Assembly (NCBI RefSeq): GCF_900163635.1
Contig: NZ_FUID01000063.1
Span: forward strand, 1-61,509
DNA: 61,509 nucleotides
Source: Leucobacter sp. 7(1)
GTDB lineage: Bacteria; Actinomycetota; Actinomycetes; Actinomycetales; Microbacteriaceae
Reading direction: 5' to 3'
The notes under the pieces were generated by a model. The model was not told where the DNA came from. It did no database searches and was given only the letters and a program-made list of their open reading frames with translations. Below are positions 60,248-61,509 of this stretch, piece after piece. Within the stretch, counting starts at the first letter, position 1; every line of letters starts with the position of its first letter. The translations under genes were made by a program, and so were the position numbers.

Positions 60248-61111
60248 ATGACCGCCGCCGATCTCCTCTCGATGCTCTCGGTTCTCGACTCGGGTGCGCG
60301 CACCCGCGAGGACATCCTCACGGGACCGCCGCTGCCCACCTGGCACGGTCGATCCTTCGGTGGGCAGGTCCTTGGGCAGGCACTCGCGGCGGCGGGCACG
60401 ACCGCACCCGAGGGCCGAGCACTGCACTCGATGCATGGCTATTTCCTTCGCCCCGGGAACAGCGCCGAGCGTATGACCTTCGAAGTGGATCGGCTCTACG
60501 ACGGCCGCTCGTTCTCGACCCGGCGCGTCCAGGCCTACCAGGAGGGGCAGGTGCTGATGTCACTGATCTCCTCCTTCCAGGTGCCGGATGAGGGAGTCGA
60601 GCACCAGGAGCGGCGAGACATGTCGGATCTGCCGGATCCGGACTCGCTGCCGACAGTCTGGGAAAAGTACGGTCACCTCGCAAGCAACGGGCAGGCCTCC
60701 TGGGTACTGAACCGGCCCTTCGACTTCCGCTACGTCGAGTCCGACATCATCTTGGAGGTCGCGGAGCGCACGAATCGTCAGAGTGTGTGGATGCGGAGCC
60801 GCGACACACTCGATGCGAGCGCCCTGATCCACTCAGCGGCCCTCGCGTTTGCGAGCGACTACCTGCTCCTGGAGCCGGTTGCCCGGCAGCATGGAACCCC
60901 CTGGGCCACGCCGGGCATGCGCTTCGCGAGCCTAGACCACGCCATGTGGTTCCACCGTCCGTTCCGCGTCGATGAGTGGCTGCTGTACGAGCTCGAGTCC
61001 CCCACCTCGCAGAGCGGCCGCGGACTCACCCACGGCCGGTTCTACGACCGCGAGGGCAACCTCGTGGCCAGCGTCAGCCAGGAGGGCATGGTCCGCTTCC
61101 CGAGCGAGTAA
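60248..61111 (+). CDS. Acyl-CoA thioesterase II (TesB-like)
   Basis: A 287-residue double-hotdog thioesterase that hydrolyses acyl-CoA to free fatty acid and CoA. Family marks are GRSFGGQVLGQALAAA (near residue 37), HSMHGYFLRPG (63-73), the late SLDHAMWFHRPFRVDEWLLYE and GLTHGRFYDREGNLVASVSQEG, which carry the catalytic Asp/Thr/Gln region. The ATG at 60248 follows GGAGG by five bases. Length is normal. Confidence 0.94.
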   Translation: MTAADLLSMLSVLDSGARTREDILTGPPLPTWHGRSFGGQVLGQALAAAGTTAPEGRALHSMHGYFLRPGNSAERMTFEVDRLYDGRSFSTRRVQAYQEGQVLMSLISSFQVPDEGVEHQERRDMSDLPDPDSLPTVWEKYGHLASNGQASWVLNRPFDFRYVESDIILEVAERTNRQSVWMRSRDTLDASALIHSAALAFASDYLLLEPVARQHGTPWATPGMRFASLDHAMWFHRPFRVDEWLLYELESPTSQSGRGLTHGRFYDREGNLVASVSQEGMVRFPSE

Positions 61112-61139
61112 GGGGTGCCGGATCGAGACGTGGACGCGT

Positions 61140-61450
61140 TCGGCATACCGAGTGGGGCGAACGACTGCAGAACGAACTCATCGAAGTCGCGACGCAACCG
61201 GTAGCGTCCCGGTTGGCTGAGTCACGCTCTTGACTGCAGCGCGCGCTGAGGACCGTTCCGGATCGGGATCGGGTGCTGATGCGGCTCGTCGCATGAGCGA
61301 GTTTGACTGTTGCCGAGGCGGGTCATGTGCTCGAGCTGCGGCCGGCGAAGGCGCGACAGCGTTACTCGCGTGTTCGCGCGCGACTCCGGGCGGAGTTGAG
61401 TGGCTCGGGTACTTGCAGCCGATCGTCCCACATGAAGCGCGTACAACTTT
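61140..61450 (+). pseudogene. Decayed sigma-70 (ECF-like) factor fragment
   Basis: In one plus-strand frame the text reads LQRALRTVPDRDRVLMRLVA, then a TGA, then ASLTVAEAGHVLELR and PAKARQRYSRVRARLRAEL. This is a recognisable sigma region 4 (helix, then helix-turn-helix): the first part matches the usual LxxLPERDREVLRLVAWEGLTVAEAA pattern. Stops at 61231-61233 and 61294-61296 interrupt it; the second falls where the family has Trp, so TGG may have become TGA. Region 2 is not recognisable upstream. It is a remnant, not a gene. Confidence 0.6.
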
Positions 61451-61509
61451 CTTAAATTCTTTTCTGCTTTGTGGATCAGGGGTTCTTGTTTCGTGAAGTT
61501 GTGCCCCGC
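61451..61509. other. Window edge, nothing assigned
   Basis: A short A/T-richer stretch (TTTCTTAAATTCTTTTCTGC) at the right edge may be a promoter region, but no element can be named. Confidence 0.3.

Noticed and set aside
61222-61496. Short frames on either strand at the right edge
   Set aside because: They overlap the sigma region 4 remnant, which is the only recognisable protein signal in the stretch.

Overview
The window is high-GC DNA from an actinobacterium, most likely a Leucobacter-like member of the Microbacteriaceae. This is inferred from gene order (rplU-rpmA-obg-proB-proA-nadD-rsfS; metK-priA; a long his-trp-lgt-pyk cluster), the four-S1 rpsA, the HGxxPAAW-type small membrane protein inside the trp operon, and frequent GTG starts. 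No sequence search was run; every family name rests on motifs visible in the translations.

Layout. (1) 1-8797: right-hand part of an integrated mobile element, less GC-rich than the rest. It carries small hypothetical genes, an MT-A70-type adenine methyltransferase, a TraG/VirD4-like coupling ATPase, a replication-relaxation family protein, an ArdA-like antirestriction protein and a large serine recombinase. It abuts the 3' end of tRNA-Ala(GGC), and its left end is outside the window. (2) 8798-16144: core genes on the minus strand (rsfS, an acidic membrane protein, nadD, proA, proB, obg, rpmA, rplU). (3) 16290-30215: rne with a structured leader, a VKOR-like protein, coaE, rpsA, a membrane-bound XRE regulator, polA, a hotdog thioesterase, an ANTAR response regulator, tRNA-Leu(CAA), small membrane proteins and a desaturase. 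(4) 30297-42022: a minus-strand supercluster rpe, hisE, hisG, hisF, hisI, trpE, two small membrane proteins, trpC, trpB, trpA, lgt, pyk and a lipoprotein. (5) 42023-45204: a repeat-rich gap, then rsmB and fmt. (6) 45217-53005: an islet between priA and fmt holding a SWIM zinc-finger protein with a giant partner, a second trpB behind a Trp leader peptide and attenuator, and an AGCS amino-acid carrier. (7) 53038-61509: priA with microsatellite expansions, metK, rpoZ, a secreted SLH-like repeat protein, a conserved hypothetical gene, a TesB-type thioesterase and a decayed sigma-factor gene at the right edge.

The most interesting system is at 50098-51471. An extended -10 promoter appears to start transcription exactly on the ATG of a 10-codon leader peptide (MHFVNQWWAA). 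Its tandem Trp codons sit just before a 1:2/2:3/3:4 set of pairing segments and a terminator. This would put a solo tryptophan synthase beta paralogue under ribosome-mediated attenuation, while the main trp operon shows no such leader. Other notable signals are a dispersed palindromic repeat family (42.06-42.69 kb and 59.25-59.44 kb), in-frame hexanucleotide microsatellites in priA, a recombinase reading frame that runs through a terminator and the antisense of a tRNA, and a sigma-factor pseudogene.
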